From positions 1-64,000 of the forward strand of contig WIXG01000345.1 of assembly GCA_009869945.1 (NCBI GenBank): DNA of 64,000 nt, in the 5' to 3' direction. A program made the position numbers and the translations under genes. The DNA comes from Mesaphorura yosii (Eukaryota > Arthropoda > Collembola > Poduromorpha > Tullbergiidae). Under the pieces are notes generated by a model. It was not told where the DNA came from. It made no database searches and saw only the letters and a program-made list of their open reading frames with translations. Below are positions 45,340-56,956 of the stretch, one piece after another; position 1 is the stretch's first letter, and each line of letters opens with the position of its first letter.

Positions 45340-47236
45340 ATGGAGTCGAAGGTCTGCTGCCTAATTCGAGTTCGAGTTGCGCCGGTCCTTCTCTTCTTGA
45401 TTGTCCAATCAACTTTGAACAGTCAGGTCGAGGTCACAGTATCAGCAGCAACTAATAACGACAATGCCAACGACTTCCAATCGCAATTGCAGCCGCCGGT
45501 AATTCACGTGCAAGTGAGCAGGCAAGGCCAGTTCAGTTCATACTAACCCCATTTTTGATCCATCCAAAATCGGCTAATATAAACGTGGAAGGTAATGATG
45601 GTCGTTCTTACAACTTATTTTGTAGGAGCTTTAACGTTAAGTAACCACGAAATTTGTCAATTTGCCAGTCCCACAAGCACCCACCACCTCAAGCGGCAGC
45701 AACTATGCGGAGGAACAGACCGAATTCTACATCGGAGAGTCGGCTGTGCTCAACTGCGACCTCGAAGGCGAGCCTTCGACGCCATACGGATACGGATGCA
45801 TTGGAATTGTGAAACTGAATTTTGGGATGTTGGATTTATTGATGATTTTGCTATATATACTTGCCTAATTGATGATTTTGAGCATTTTAATGTGAGTTGT
45901 ACCAATAAAACAGAATTTTAAGGTTAAGAAGACAGACAAATTACATTTCTTTCACACATTTAATGTTCAGCCGGCCAGTTGACTGGCTTTACTATCTGAT
46001 GTTGTCTATCCACGATAGGTTAACTCTTGACATGTCATGTATGATTCGCCACCGCCAAAGCTGCTCCCACCACACGCACCAGCACAGCATGGTTTACTTT
46101 CTGTACACTCTTCTCCAGTCTCTGCGCAATTGTCACCAGCTGATGCAAATGTTGACATCGTTGCAATAAGGATTGCTACCAACAGGAAGAGAAGATTGGC
46201 ACGCTGGAGCTCCATAATAATCCATCGTACGAACGTCTGCTTGCTGTGTTTTGTGCTAAGAAGGCAGAAATGCAATAATGCTTTATTTTTGGACTGAGGC
46301 AATATTTATGTGATCAATTTGTGGCTTCCGGGTTGTTTGTTTGAATATATGGCTTCTCTGTGGTCAAATTCAATTAATGTATTCATGCATTCCGTTCTTG
46401 ACCACAGCTGATATGCGGCAAAACTGCATTTAATGGTGGTCTTGCGCTGTGGTGGATGAATTTTTTCCACCCCTTTTAATTCATTTCATGACTCGTTAAG
46501 CAGGGCTTCCTGGGCTTAAATGTATGCATTTTGATTATTATTGGCTTAGCCAAAATTAAGTAAATTAAATGCTGATTCATGCCGTACCATGCCAAAATTG
46601 GCCCGCACTCAAGCCGTCCGTCATGCAATCTTATTGTAATTGTAGAGCTAACACCGCCTGAATTGAATACAGTAGCCGTGGAATCAGCCGAGTCTTCCTG
46701 CGGCACGATAAAAACAAGGTGCTTGAGTGTGCTCTACGACAAGACTTGCCATTGCCAATGTTTGGTTGGCGGAAAAACGATATGGTAACTTCTTACAAAC
46801 CGTACGTTTAATTTTTTAATTCGAAGCTGCCCTATTCTGATTTCCCAGAATATTACGGCCGGTGATCATTACCTCGTCGAAACCAAAGAGGCCGGGAACT
46901 CTTCCGTGCTGGCATTTCGCGGCAGCGTCCTTCACCGCTTCGAATGTAGGTGGAACTGCGTCTGTCGTTTCCACCGTTCGAGTTCGAGGTTCGTTTCCAA
47001 TTTTGACCTACATGACGGTGGCTGCTCTGGATTGTCTCTTCATATCTGGACATCTGTCTTTTTGAGTTGTTGATCCAAGAGAGCTTGGATCAATAGCTAT
47101 AACAAACCACCGCGCCTTTTACGAAATCGGCTTCGTTGTTTTCGCACTGCTCATTGTGGTGCTGATTGCAGCGTTCGCGTACCTGTACGCGAAACAAGCA
47201 AGAAGAAATCATCACCTTGCAGGCGATGAGGGCTGA
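45340..47236 (+). pseudogene. Ig-domain type I membrane receptor, probably degenerate
   Basis: Pieces of a cell-surface receptor in order on the plus strand: a signal peptide (45340, VAPVLLFLIVQSTLN), an Ig-like half (FYIGESAVLNCDLEGEPS, 45730-45790), a second Ig half (NKVLECALRQDLPLP, then MFGWRKNDM splicing to NITAGDHYLVETKEAGNSS), a shifted piece with an F-G-strand look (SFTASNVGGTASVVSTVRVR), and a TM plus short tail ending at 47236 (IGFVVFALLIVVLIAAFAYL, YAKQARRNHHLAGDEG). The second Ig domain lacks the usual dozen residues with the DxGxYxC motif and changes frame, and the first lacks its Trp. Exon phases do not join for the first half. I read this as a recently decaying gene; an alternative is a real gene with unusual exons I missed. 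Confidence 0.42.
46006..46215 (-). CDS. small secreted cysteine-rich peptide (knottin-like)
   Basis: Single exon, 69 aa, on the opposite strand inside the Ig-receptor locus. The ATG at 46215 gives a strong signal peptide (LLFLLVAILIATMSTFASA). The mature part has six cysteines in the order C-x6-C-x5-C-C-x3-C-long loop-C, the spacing of inhibitor cystine-knot peptides (visible piece: NCAETGEECTE, then PCCAGAC). ICK peptides of arthropods serve as antimicrobials, protease inhibitors, hormones or venom components; the sequence does not say which. A longer open frame extends upstream of the ATG, but only the signal peptide start is credible. No propeptide processing site is obvious. Confidence 0.68.
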   Translation of the reverse strand: MELQRANLLFLLVAILIATMSTFASAGDNCAETGEECTESKPCCAGACGGSSFGGGESYMTCQELTYRG

Positions 47237-47877
47237 ATTCTCCAAGCATGAGCTTGGAGCGTCGCGGATCACGCTTTCAACTATTATGAACGGGCAGACA
47301 AAATTACCAAATTGCTTGCATCAGATTCGTATTTTGTACATTTTGTAGATACCTATTTTTAGTTTTATTGGCACGAGGCTGGTAACTGACTGCTACTGTG
47401 ACTCAATGAATAAAATCCATGTCAAACGATTCAAAGTCCTGCCCTCCGTCAAGCCTGTCAAAGTTGCATAAGTGTCGGACTTCTCTTAACCTGACTGTTA
47501 TTTTATTTTCTTACATAGCATGGATTACTATTCATTCACCGAGGATTAACATGGCGATTTGCGCAAAAAACACTTGACACGCCATTTTAACGCTTAATCC
47601 ATATATTCCCCGCTTGTACTAACGGGAATTTCACTGCATTTCTGCTGGGTAGTCAATCTATACCACTCTCACACTTCTCATGCTTGACAGGTGAGGTGAT
47701 AAGCACGCTAGATTTCAGGATTACGCACGGCAATGGATATGATGGCCGTTGGGTTTAGTTGTGCATGAGCCTGTGAAATTCCCCCGAAAGTTTAAATTTC
47801 ACGGTTTCTGCTGAATAATTAGTCGTTCCATCATCACACCTTCGACCTGTCACACTGCATCATTCGTCTGCATCAGA
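47237..47877. other. intergenic spacer
   Basis: Upstream of the chitinase. AT-rich, no TATA box at the expected place and no gene seen. Confidence 0.4.
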
Positions 47878-49197
47878 ATGGACCTCCGAATTGTCCTGCT
47901 GGCCCTCTTCGCCGTTTCCACTGCGGCCGCCGATGGGAAAGTGTTCCTCTGCTACTGGGGTACGTGGTCCATTTACCGCCCTGAGCCGTACACGTTCAAC
48001 ACGCCACAGATCGACCCGCACATGTGCACGCATCTCGTGTACAGCTTTGCCGGGTTAAACAACGTTACCAACAGAATTGGGAGTCTGGACCCGTGGGCCG
48101 ACTACGCAGCCAACGAATGTGAAGTCTTGGAGTCTGGAGAGGAGCAGTGCGGTGGACGTGACACGCTTCGAGCCACCGTGGCGCTGAGGTCCCAAAACCC
48201 AGACTTGAAGGTTCTGCTCGCCATCGGCGGCTGGAATCAAGGCTCCGAGAGATTCAGCGTGATGGCAGCCGACCCTGCGAAACGGAGCAGTTTTACGCAG
48301 AGCGCGCTCGACTTCATCACGAAATTCAACCTGGACGGAATTGACATGGACTGGGAGTATCCGGCCTCGAGAGAGGGAAGCAGCCCGGACGACAAGGCTA
48401 ATTTTGTCACGTTACTCCAGGAAATGCGGGCTGCGTTCGATGTACTGGGCGCACAACTCGGCCGACACATGTATTTGACGTCTGCAGTAGCTGCTGGTAC
48501 CTCTACGGTCGATGCCGCCTACGACATCCCAGAAATCAGCAAATACCTCGACTTCATCAACGTCATGACGTACGACTTCAAGCTTTGGGTCGACGACTCA
48601 CCGGAAATGGAATTGATTGGGCATCACAGCCCGCTGCATCCAAAGCCCGATGAGACGCCAGGAAATCGCTCGCTGACCGTCTCGGCTGCCATTCAGCACT
48701 ACCTGGACAATGGAGCACCGGCGGAGAAACTGCTACTTGGGATTGGAGCTTACGGACACTCGTACAGACTTGCCGCTCCAGACGCCTTCAATTTCTACGA
48801 CCGAGCAGCCGGCCCCGGACCCGCACAATCCGTGTCACAGGCACCCGGCACCATTTTCTATTTTGAGGTACGTACGTCAGAAGGACAAAAAAAAGCAAGC
48901 CAGGAAAAGTATTTGTAATCTTATCTTTTTCTTCACCAGATTTGTGAGACTGCGAGCTCCTACCGCTTTTACTTTGACTACGACTACTTCGTTCCATATG
49001 CAACCGATGGAAATATGTGGTACGGATACGATTACCCGTCCAGCGTGATTGCGAAGGTCGACTACGCTCAAAGTTTGGGATTGGGTGGAATGATGATTTG
49101 GTCCATTGACTCGGATGATTTCAACAACGCCTGTGGAAGCTGGGCCACCAGAGGTCTTGGCACAGTGGTCCAACAACGACTGGCTGCTTCTGTTTAA
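47878..49197 (+). CDS. GH18 chitinase, single catalytic domain
   Basis: Exons 47878-48867 and 48940-49197, 415 aa. It hydrolyses beta-1,4 links in chitin outside the cell. Signal peptide (LRIVLLALFAVSTAAA), then FLCYWGTWSIYRPE, the KVLLAIGGWNQGSERFS strand, and the catalytic DGIDMDWEYP (DxxDxDxE complete, so active enzyme expected), DFINVMTYDF, and a C-terminal GLGGMMIWSIDSDDF. There is no chitin-binding domain and no Ser/Thr-rich linker, so it is a short chitinase. Two putative polyadenylation words (AATAAA at 49257-49262) follow. Likely used in moulting, digestion of fungal food or defence; which cannot be read from the sequence. Confidence 0.93.
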
Positions 49198-49901
49198 TGA
49201 TTAAACTGCAAACTGCTGATGATGATGAAAAAGGGAATACGAATTAAAAAGCTAGCAATAAATTAGTCTCATCTCATTACATTACATTTTGGAAAACATT
49301 ACAAAATTGGTCTGATACTGAGTCATTCGAATCCAGCATTTCACGGATTCTCAAATTACTCAATGGAATACGCAAGTCGCATGCATGATGCGTCGCGGCT
49401 CACTTTTGCAAGCGAATGTGAATAAGCCTGTAACTGTAATTTGAGGACAAATTGCTACTCTTGAACTGTTGACCCCTGATTTACTGATTTAAACATTACT
49501 AAATTCTGCGTGGATTTATTAGCGTGTGATTCTGACTCACAGTTCACTCGAGCTCGGATAACACCAAACTTCAACTCAAACTAATATGATAGCCTCATCA
49601 AGTTTTTGAAAGATACAAAGGCCAGTCAACGTTGCATAAGAGATGAGATGACCTTGAGTGTTGACTTTATATCCTATGAGCTAATAAACAAGAACTGAAT
49701 TGTGATCCGCATTCATTCACGGATGAATACCCATAACTTGCGCTTGTTGGTCTTTAGTGTTAACTTCATTGTTGTGCGCGGCTTTGGTCCGGTTCAAATC
49801 TCTGTCGTCTTCTTTCCGTCATAAAGTCAAAATAATCAGCTGATTCCTTTAATCACAAATTGAGAAGTTAGCCGTGCTCCCTTGATATTAAGAGTAGAGC
49901 A
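49198..49901. other. intergenic spacer
   Basis: Between chitinase and the first P450. AT-rich. A GGTTCAAATCT stretch near 49790 mimics a tRNA B box but no cloverleaf forms around it. Confidence 0.4.
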
Positions 49902-51684
49902 ATGATTTGGATCACACTTGCTCTCGTGGCTCTCGTGACACTAATCTACTCGTACTACGCGGGAGAGCGTAACCTTCACAATGTCCCGCCCGGTCCTCCG
50001 CGACTGCCCTACATCGGGAGCGTCCCAGAACTCGCACGCAGCCCTCATCGCAAGACTCGTCCGTACCTCATGTTTCGGGATCTGTGTCGCAAGTATGGGC
50101 CGCTGGTGTTCCTGAAACTGGGAATTCGGACCATGGGTGAGTGACAGTGCTGCATAATCATACAAATTTCAGTTCAGAGCCTTCCAAAATATTCTGGTTC
50201 ACTAACATTTAGTTGTCACTGACGATTACGAGATCACTCGCGATGTCCTCTGCCAAGACTTGTGGACCGACAGAGCTTACAATGACTGGATTGCACTTCG
50301 GGCCTTCGGAAAGAAACTTGGTAAGATCAGTAAGATGAAGCGAATTGCGACCAGTTTAAGAAAGGAAAATGAACAATGAAGGAGATTCCAAGAACATTTC
50401 TCGTTTCAGGCGTTCTTATGGTTGGCGGCGACGTGTGGAAGGAAATGCGCCGATTTTCTTTGCGTACGCTCCGTGATTTTGGATTCGGGAAACAAAGCAG
50501 CATGGACGCGACGATTCAGGAGGAACTCGCGGAGCTTATGGCGGGTCTTAACTCTCAATTGGCCCACGCCGATTCTGGGATCATTGTACCTATGCACCAA
50601 TTCTTCACCATCTCCATTCTGAATATTCTCTGGAAGATGATTGCCGGCTTCCGATTCGAGCACACGGACACTCGTCTCAAGCAGCTGCTGGTCCTCATCG
50701 ACCAGGTTTCAAAAGACAATTCGATCGGTGGTTCCAGCGGCACTTTGTATAGTGCTTTTCCATTCCTCGCGCGAATTGTACCCAAAATGACAAAGGCCGG
50801 CGCAACTCGTGCACAAATGATCTCTTCGGTTCACGCCTTCTTCCGAGAGTTCCTTGACGAACGAAGAGCGGCCGGAACATATCGAGAAGACCAATGCGAC
50901 TTCATGGACGTATTTTTGTCTGAAATTGATGCTCATGCACATCTCGGACCAGACGAGTCTGTTAACTACTACACGGATGAGCAGTTCATTGTGACGGTGA
51001 AGGACCTCTTCCTGGCTGGCAGCGAGACGACGGCAAACTCGATGGAATTTGCAATTCTGTACATGATGCTGAACCCGGAAGTCCAGCACCGTGTTCAAGC
51101 TGAGATTGACCAGGTCATTGGTCCAAATCGTACACCAACAATGGCAGACAAGGCAAGGATGCCCTACACTGAAGCTACACTTTTGGAGGTTCAGCGAATG
51201 GCGAATGTGGTACCGGTCGTGGTTCGGGCGCCGATTGCAGACACGACTATTGGGAAATACCGAATTCCAAAGGTAAAATCAATGCTCAGTAATTAACCGT
51301 CACGAAAAGTTAAAGGAAAGAATTTAATTCTTTCGATTTTAGGACACGCTTGGGATTTTCAACCTGTACAGCATGCACATGAACCCCGACACCTTCCCGG
51401 ACCCTTACAAATTCCATCCAGACCGCTTCTTCGACGCTTCCTCCAACGCAGTCGTGAATGCCAACAAAATCCTGCCGTTCGGAACAGGGAAACGAGTTTG
51501 TCTTGGCGAGGTACTTGCAAGAACGACTCTCTTCACATACTTCACGGCTTTCATGCAGCAGTACTCATTCAGCGTGCCCCCAGTGGAACAAGCTCGGAGT
51601 TTGGAAAGCTTGATGGAACCCGTGGCTGGATTCACAATGTCACCGAAACCGTACTCGGTCTGCGTCAAGCCGAGACAGTCATAA
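49902..51684 (+). CDS. cytochrome P450, CYP2-clan-like (copy 1)
   Basis: Exons 49902-50136, 50213-50320, 50410-51272 and 51343-51684, 515 aa. Microsomal monooxygenase of hydrophobic substrates with P450 reductase. Seen: N-terminal TM anchor (MIWITLALVALVTLIYSYYA), Pro-rich hinge (VPPGPPRLPYIG), C-helix WKEMRRFSLRTLRDFG, I-helix AGSETTANS, K-helix ExxR in EVQRM, PERF-like PDRFF and the haem loop FGTGKRVCLGE. Arthropod CYP2-clan genes include detoxification and hormone enzymes; the tandem arrangement and similar copy nearby favour the former. It lacks the intron that copy 2 has in the I-K region. Subfamily not assignable by eye. Confidence 0.92.
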
Positions 51685-51908
51685 AATCGCAACTAAGAAA
51701 CTACGTAGCAAGGAAAAATCACATGCCAAATGGTATGTGATTTAGACAAGGGTCGAGTGCTACATGTTCCACTGTCAACTAATCTGATAACTTACATGAC
51801 TCCAAAATAAAATCCGCGTGTCAAAAACAAAAAGTAGCTTTATTGAAGCATTTTGTTATCATTTCTCGCACCACCTCACAAAGCCGTCATAAACACAGCA
51901 TAGTGATA

Positions 51909-51999
51909 TGAGTCACTGTTATCAGCTGAGTCCGTCCACAGTTCAAATTTTTATGAGAGGATATAAATTCAGCATCGCATGGTGGCAGACGCGAGCCAG
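51909..51999 (+). promoter_or_regulatory. core promoter of P450 copy 2
   Basis: TATAAA at 51962-51967 precedes CCAGTT near 51996 by about 30 bases, fitting TATA plus initiator; the ATG is at 52062. An AP-1-like TGAGTCA occurs at 51909-51915, a site type also met in stress-induced P450 promoters. Function inferred. Confidence 0.5.
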
Positions 52000-52061
52000 T
52001 TTTACTTTCGATTGAAAATTCGTTAAACCCGAAATTAAATTCCTTACTTGCTTAGATTAAA

Positions 52062-54061
52062 ATGATTCTGTTCGTTTGCTTCATATTTGTGGCCAGTCCA
52101 CTGCTGTATTACTACTGGCATTTCGCTACTGGCACCACCCGCGTGAAACTCCCACCTGGGCCGACACCTCTGCCCATCCTGGGTAACATCGGTGTCCTCG
52201 CTCGACATCCGCATCGTAAAACTCCGTATGTCATGTTTGAGGACCTGTGCCGCAAGTACGGGCCAATCATGTCCTTGAGGGTTGGTGCGCAAGAACAAGG
52301 TAACTATTCAATTGGCGTTAGCGCTTTTTCGACAAGTTCACAAGACATTTCTCTATTTTAGTTGTCATCGAAGAGTACGAAACCATCCGAGAGATTCTGA
52401 ATAACGAGGTGTGGGTTGATCGTTACTTCGATGAGAGAACAGCTCAGCGATCGTTTGGAGAAGAACTCGGTAAGTGGAGCTGTATTTTAATTTTAATCGT
52501 CTTAAGTGAACTTTGGCTCATGACCCTGATCCTGATTTTTGTGTGGCTTCCTGCAGGCATTCTTCTGACTAGTGGCGATGTCTGGAAAGAAATGCGCCGG
52601 TTCTCAATCCGTACACTACGTGATTTTGGATTCGGAAAGCAAACCAGCATGAACGACACGATTCAGGAGGAGTTGGCCATCCTGATGGCAGATCTCAACT
52701 CTCGACTGGCTTTGTCTGAAGCCGAGGCCGATGGCAGTATCATCGCCCCAATGCACCAATTCTTCACAATCTCTATTCTGAACATCCTCTGGCAAATGAT
52801 CGCTGGCTTCCGGTTCTCACATACGGACGCACGAGTGAAACAGCTGCTCGCCCTCATCGATCAGTCCCTGAAAGAAAATTCTGTTGGCGGATTGAAGCGG
52901 TTCTTGTACGGCGCATTTCCATCTCTCAGCCCGCTGTGGACATTTTTTTCTAAAAACATGGAAGTGCGAACCAAGATGACCAATACACTAAACGAGTTCT
53001 TGCGAGAGTTTCTGGAAGGGCGGAGAACGGATGGCATGTATCGTGAAGACCAGCGAGACTTCATCGATGTCTTCCTCTCTGAAATCGATTCCCACGCAAA
53101 TGCAGTTCCCGGCAAAGACAATCATTATACGGACGACCAATTTGTCGTGGTGGTCAAGGACCTATTTCTGGCCGGGAGCGAGACAACTGCCAACACGACC
53201 GAATTCGCAGTTCTTTACATGATGCTGCATCCGGACGTCCAGAAAAGAGTGCAGAGAGAAATCGATCAGGTTGTGGGGCCGAATCGAATGCCGACGATGA
53301 ATGATAAGCCAAGGCAAGCTCAGAATTTTGAATCAGTCGGAGTGTGGTGGTAATTGACCTGACTTTTTGTATAGTTTGCCGTACACTGAAGCGACTTTGC
53401 TGGAGATTCAAAGAATGGCGAGTGTGCTGCCGTTAATTGTACGGGCGCCTTGCACGGACACCACGATTGGGAGGTACGAGATCAAAAAAGTAAGTATAAC
53501 TGACTACACGAGGGATGATTGATAAGTACGTTGTATTTTTTGAACAAGCGTATCTCATGTAACGGTAAACTTCCTGGACTGAAACTGGAAAAATAGAAAT
53601 CTTAATGGTCCTGTATGCGAAAGTTCTGTTCAATAGAGTCGTACAACCTACTTATCAATCATCCCTCGTATATCCGTTAGCTTAAGACTGTCAGGAAAGA
53701 TTTAATGCACTTTTCACAGGGCACAGTTGGGCTCATTAACCTATACAGCATGCACAAGAACCCAGCCACCTTTCCCGACCCATTCAACTTCAATCCAGAG
53801 CGATTCTATGACGCCGGCTCCAATTCAGTTGTGAATGCGCACAGAATCATGCCGTTCGGATCCGGAAAGCGAGTCTGTCTCGGTGAAGTTCTGGCGAAAA
53901 CGACTCTCTTCACATACTTCGCAATATTAATGCAGCAGTACTCATTCAGCGTGCCCCCAGTCGAACAAGCTCGGAGTTTGGAAAGCTTGATGGAACCCGT
54001 GCCAGGGTTCACGTTATCACCGAAACCGTATTCAGCTTGCATCAGGAAGAGACTCCTTTAA
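52062..54061 (+). CDS. cytochrome P450, CYP2-clan-like (copy 2)
   Basis: Exons 52062-52299, 52362-52469, 52557-53313, 53375-53489 and 53720-54061, 519 aa. Same layout as its neighbour: TM anchor (MILFVCFIFVASPLLYYYW), LPPGPTPLPILG hinge, WKEMRRFSIRTLRDFG, I-helix AGSETTANT, EIQRM and haem loop FGSGKRVCLGE. Exon 2 has the same length as in copy 1 (108 nt), so these are tandem duplicates. Exons 3 and 4 are separated by a 61-bp intron absent from copy 1; the donor is GC (AAG-GCAAGC) and the frame only closes with that GC-AG choice. The next intron (53490-53719) contains a MITE. The 3' end is almost identical to copy 1 over 72 bases, though the rest has diverged. Confidence 0.9.
53507..53670. mobile_element. 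mariner-type MITE in a P450 intron
   Basis: 164 bp flanked by TA on both sides (53505-53506 and 53671-53672). Near-perfect terminal inverted repeats of about 28 bp begin ACGAGGGATGATTGATAAGT. The ACGAGGG opening and TA duplication are typical of mariner-like elements. The core is non-coding. Sits between the last two exons of P450 copy 2. Confidence 0.85.
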
Positions 54062-54862
54062 TTATAATTGTCTACCCATACAAATATCATGAAGAGCCCG
54101 TCGGTTAAATTAGGCCAACATTAATTTTGTAAATACACAGCACAGTTACATGCAGAAAGACATTCTTACATTCCTACAGAAAATCGTCAGTAACTCTAGC
54201 GCTAATAACAACTCTAATTATTAGCGCATCCAGGGGTGTGCTTATGCATTCGCAGTTGTGTGTGTGTTGTCTGTCAACTAAATGGTTTTGCAGTTTTTGA
54301 TTCGCTCACACTGCTGTCGATAAAAACGTGTTGATTTTCGAGCTGTTTTCCATGTTACAAACTGCAGCAGCTGCTTAACGCCGACATGATAATGTACATT
54401 CAGAAGCGTCGATGACACACAGAAATATGGCATGAAGCGACCGCAACTGCTAATGCTATTGAGCTTGCATAAATTCCGGCATGACATTTTCGCAATACAT
54501 CTGCCATTACGTGCTTGACCCCACTCTCAATCTGGACTGGACCTCCTTTGACAACATGCAGCTGACCTCATTAGTAGTCGTATAGTTGAACCCCTATGCC
54601 GTTCTTGATTATTTTTGAGATCTTCCGTCCTCTAGATTTCGTAATGGAGACACATGACGTCATGCCGAATGTTCCTTCTCAGAAATTCCCGAACAACATT
54701 TGGGCGGCTTGAATGATTAATGAGGCTTGACTTGAAGAAATGAGGTTTCATTTTCCTAAAATCCTTCTTCTAGTTTAGTTCGTTTGCATCTACTTTGACT
54801 ACAATTTGAATTTGGCGAGTCAGGCTGCACTGATCAACAGATCAACATTTCAAGATATCAAG
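54062..54862. other. intergenic spacer
   Basis: AT-rich flank between P450 copy 2 and the next receptor. No gene or repeat noted. Confidence 0.4.
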
Positions 54863-56110
54863 ATGACGATTTCGAAAACATCTTTCAAATACTCATACCA
54901 GGCGTACGACGCCTTGCACTACTTGTTCTGGGTTTGGCCACTAAAACTCGTCTACAACAAACGAGACGGGTACCACTACGAAATGGCTAAGAGGACGTTC
55001 TACTTCATGAAATTCGTCACGATCGTCAATATTCTCCTGCGTATCATCACGAGCGGGTTCAACATCGCGGTTCCACTGCTAGCGAACGAAGTACAGTACG
55101 CGCCGCTCCTTGTGGGAATCGTAAGGTCAGGCGTAAATTCGATGGTGATCCTGTTCCTGGTCCTAGCTTGTATCAAATCAGAATTAATGAACACGGTCGC
55201 CTACATGAATGGCAGATACAAGTTCAACCGACAACTCGGTGAGTCCTCCGTCTTTTCTTTCCTATCTTTTAATGAGTAAGCACATTAGCGTTAATGCCAT
55301 TTGTGAAATACAGCTGCTCACTTCGAACGGCCGGAATTCGTCGAGCGAGATGGGCTTGAATGGACGCTGTATTCCATAAAAGCGGTGTTTACAACTGTCA
55401 TGATTTTGACTCCAATTTCAATGCTGACTGCGTCTTCTGGCTCGTACGCGGCAAGGAAATTTGCGCTGGACATCATCGAACGGTTCACAGGCCTGCGATT
55501 CATTCCATCTGTGCTGTTCTTTGTTGGAGGAGTCCACATGTACGCGCTGGACTTTCTACTCGTCGCGGTGACGATCATGAACATCCTCATAGGTGCAAAT
55601 TTCATGCAGAAATGGCTGTGGATTCACTGTGAAACGGAGCAGGACACAGAGCAGGATCGGCGACGCCAAATACTGTACAGAGCCCACCAGCTGTGGTCGC
55701 TCTTCCTCAGGGATTGGCTGGGGCCATTGATGCCGATGTTCCTTGGAGGTGCATGCTGCGTGACCATATTTGCGTTCACCGGAGTAATAAAATTCTATCG
55801 GACTCTGGGCCCTGCACTGTCACTCTTCGTGGGTTTAGGCGGGGTCGGAGCTTTGATGGTGCAAAAGGTGGCGATTGGACTGGCCAACAGCTTCAGCGAT
55901 GCTTCACATGAGTACGTCAACGCGGGGAGAAAAAGAGCTGAGGCTGAGGAGACGCGAAGTCTGCTGAATGCCAAGTTTTACCGATCATGCCAGCTAATCC
56001 AATGGAATATTGCGGTGGTTCCCGTATCTCATACCCTCTTTGCGGAAATTCTCGATAAAGTTGTGGTGGGAAATGTGTTGGATCTGTTGCTCATGTTAGA
56101 TAGCAGCTAA
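54863..56110 (+). CDS. 7TM chemoreceptor (gustatory-like), two exons
   Basis: Exons 54863-55238 and 55314-56110, 390 aa. The ATG at 54863 (MTISKTSFKYSYQAY) was chosen as the first in frame. About seven hydrophobic segments: LLVGIVRSGVNSMVILFLVL, AVFTTVMILTPISMLTASSG, FIPSVLFFVGGVHMYALDFL, the CCVTIFAFTGVIKF segment and a C-terminal region without the YHMEKKAKLTY block of the first subfamily. A WPLKLVYNKR motif near the N-terminus follows the usual Gr/Or opening. It belongs to a different subfamily from the copies at 1-14 kb and resembles the 62130 gene in intron style. Chemoreceptor function is inferred from topology; ligands unknown. Confidence 0.65.
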
Positions 56111-56956
56111 TTTGGCAGGAATGTGATTGCGTGACATGCGTGAAGGTGACTCCAGGCTGGCTTAGTCGAACTAGATACTGGCAGTAGTAGGTAATGATAA
56201 TACTGTTAAAGTGAGTAATTACGGATCCGGAATTTTTTCTCTGTATTTGGATTAATTCGGTCTTAGATTTGTCGGTTAGATCAGAATCAAATACATACAA
56301 TAATTATAAAGACTTGAGCTTGAACAGGTATCGCTTGACTGTTATATTCTTCATGCAGCTTGAGCCTTCGTCTATTTCTCATTTCGCTCAGTGTTCACTA
56401 ATATTTCAATAGTAATTTTAGAACCATCATTTCCATGTTTTCGAGTCAATCGTAAGGGAAAAGTACATTCTCAAGAAACTCCACATCAACTTGCTCGAAG
56501 ACCCATCCATTTGCTGTTGCCCACAAAATCGGCTGGGAACCATTTCTCGATGAAACTGCTCGGCATTAACGATACGACATTCTTTGGGCCTTTCTCCCGT
56601 CATGGTCATGCTCATGTACACATAGAGTGAGAAAAGAACTTGGTTAATTCTTTAAGTTATGACGAGTGAAACCATCCACTTTTCCTATCCTAACGCTTGA
56701 AGCACACAATTGGCGAGTTTTCGCATTTGTTTTTCTCTTGCGTGTTTACAAAGTAAATAGTTCAAATCATTTTGGAACTCGTCCTAATCCCCAGACACCC
56801 TACACCTCTGAAGTCACTCTCTTCTCTTCCAACAAAAAATTCCAAATCGCAACCGCCACGTCAGGCAATTGATAACAGTAACAGCCAACTGTCGTTTCAA
56901 GGGCAGTAGGTTATTTTATTTGGAATTCGAGCATCAAACTGGAGCAGCAAAGCAGC
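56111..56956. other. intergenic spacer
   Basis: Upstream of the single-exon ionotropic receptor. Open frames are short and overlapping; nothing recognisable. Confidence 0.4.

Noticed and set aside
49780..49810. tRNA-like B box GGTTCAAATCT
   Set aside because: No A box at the proper distance and no acceptor or anticodon stems can be folded.
53350..53374. GT donor at 53350 for the P450 copy 2 intron
   Set aside because: Would add about a dozen residues absent from copy 1 and does not keep frame, unlike the GC donor.
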